NCBI GenBank assembly: GCA_018228645.1
Contig: CP073693.1
Span: 1,538,501 to 1,602,500, forward strand
DNA: 64,000 nt
Direction: 5' to 3'
DNA from: Clostridiaceae bacterium Marseille-Q4143
GTDB taxonomy: Bacteria; Bacillota; Clostridia; Lachnospirales; Lachnospiraceae
The position numbers and the translations under genes were made by a program. Under the pieces are notes generated by a model, which saw only the letters and a list, made by a program, of their open reading frames with translations, was not told the DNA's origin and made no database searches. Position 1 is the first letter of the stretch. Each line of letters starts with the position of its first letter. Shown piece by piece: positions 63,887-64,000 of this stretch.

Positions 63887-63914
63887 CTGCCACCAGCTTT
63901 CCGGTTGGTGGCAG
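63887..63914 (-). terminator. Hairpin that reads best as a minus-strand terminator
   Basis: CTGCCACCA (63887-63895) pairs with TGGTGGCAG (63906-63914). On plus the following bases are AAATATTT; on minus the hairpin is followed by TTTTATTTT, which fits a minus-strand terminator better. Confidence 0.6.
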
Positions 63915-63935
63915 AAATATTTGATTGGTAACCTG

Positions 63936-64000
63936 TTAAAAATAGAATTTCAAATGTTGTGTATTATATAATTGCTTAGAAAGAAAAGACGGATTTTCGA
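63936..64000 (-). CDS. Possible 3' end of a minus-strand gene
   Basis: On the minus strand a frame entering from the right edge ends with LKFYF and a stop at 63936-63938, 21 nt before the terminator hairpin. Only 20 codons are visible, so this could be chance. Confidence 0.2.
   Translation of the reverse strand, partial: ENPSFLSKQLYNTQHLKFYF

Overview
The window looks like a chromosome segment from a spore-forming, anaerobic member of the Clostridia, most likely Lachnospiraceae. The evidence is indirect: an [FeFe]-hydrogenase maturase (hydF), a sporulation block (spoIIAA-spoIIAB-sigF with spoVA genes), butyrate kinase, three T-box leaders, tRNA-dependent amidation (gatCAB with a short AspRS) and AddAB instead of RecBCD. 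Promoters are mostly canonical sigma-A sites with 17-nt spacers, and Shine-Dalgarno sequences are strong. No rRNA, tRNA, CRISPR array, insertion sequence or prophage was seen.

Layout. 1-4.4 kb: 5' end of a type III glutamine synthetase (minus), then hydF, an Rrf2 regulator, a methyltransferase and an alanyl-tRNA editing protein. 4.4-10.3 kb: T-box valS, folC, a 47-aa gene and a zinc-ribbon/TPR membrane protein. 10.3-17 kb: sporulation block, with spoVAA-AB on plus and spoVAD-AC on minus, separated by an ABC-F gene, then a phospholipase C-like gene. 17-26.8 kb: addB-addA, an Xre regulator, a deacetylase and a solitary AAA ATPase. 26.8-36.5 kb: citrate synthase, cell-envelope glycosyl genes, a cysteine-rich small protein, glnA with an ANTAR regulator, dapF and a large membrane protein. 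36.5-42.5 kb: T-box aspS-gatCAB, a small gene, a probable structured RNA and a DUF3783-type gene. 42.5-47.4 kb: cold-shock gene, M23 peptidase, VWA/MoxR pair and a roughly 420-nt minus-strand transcript without a convincing gene. 47.4-54.2 kb: aroK, T-box tyrS, rlmD-like, butyrate kinase, LysR and an Eis-like acetyltransferase. 54.3-63.9 kb: an AT-richer fructosamine-type cluster (FrlD-like kinase, ABC sugar importer, FrlC-like epimerase, DeoC-family aldolase, FGGY kinase, FrlB-like deglycase, HAD phosphatase).

The strongest leads are: (1) the minus-strand RNA at 47231-46809, with its own promoter, a chain of hairpins and a 16-bp terminator; (2) a second promoter-to-terminator RNA at 41933-42085; (3) an asparagine specifier (AAC) in the T-box in front of aspS-gatCAB, which fits that operon making Asn-tRNA by transamidation; (4) a hairpin that buries the ribosome-binding site of the ANTAR gene after glnA; (5) the frl-type cluster, which carries an aldolase and second kinase the textbook pathway does not need and has two promoters of matching architecture. 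All functional calls are from reading the sequence and family knowledge; no searches were run.
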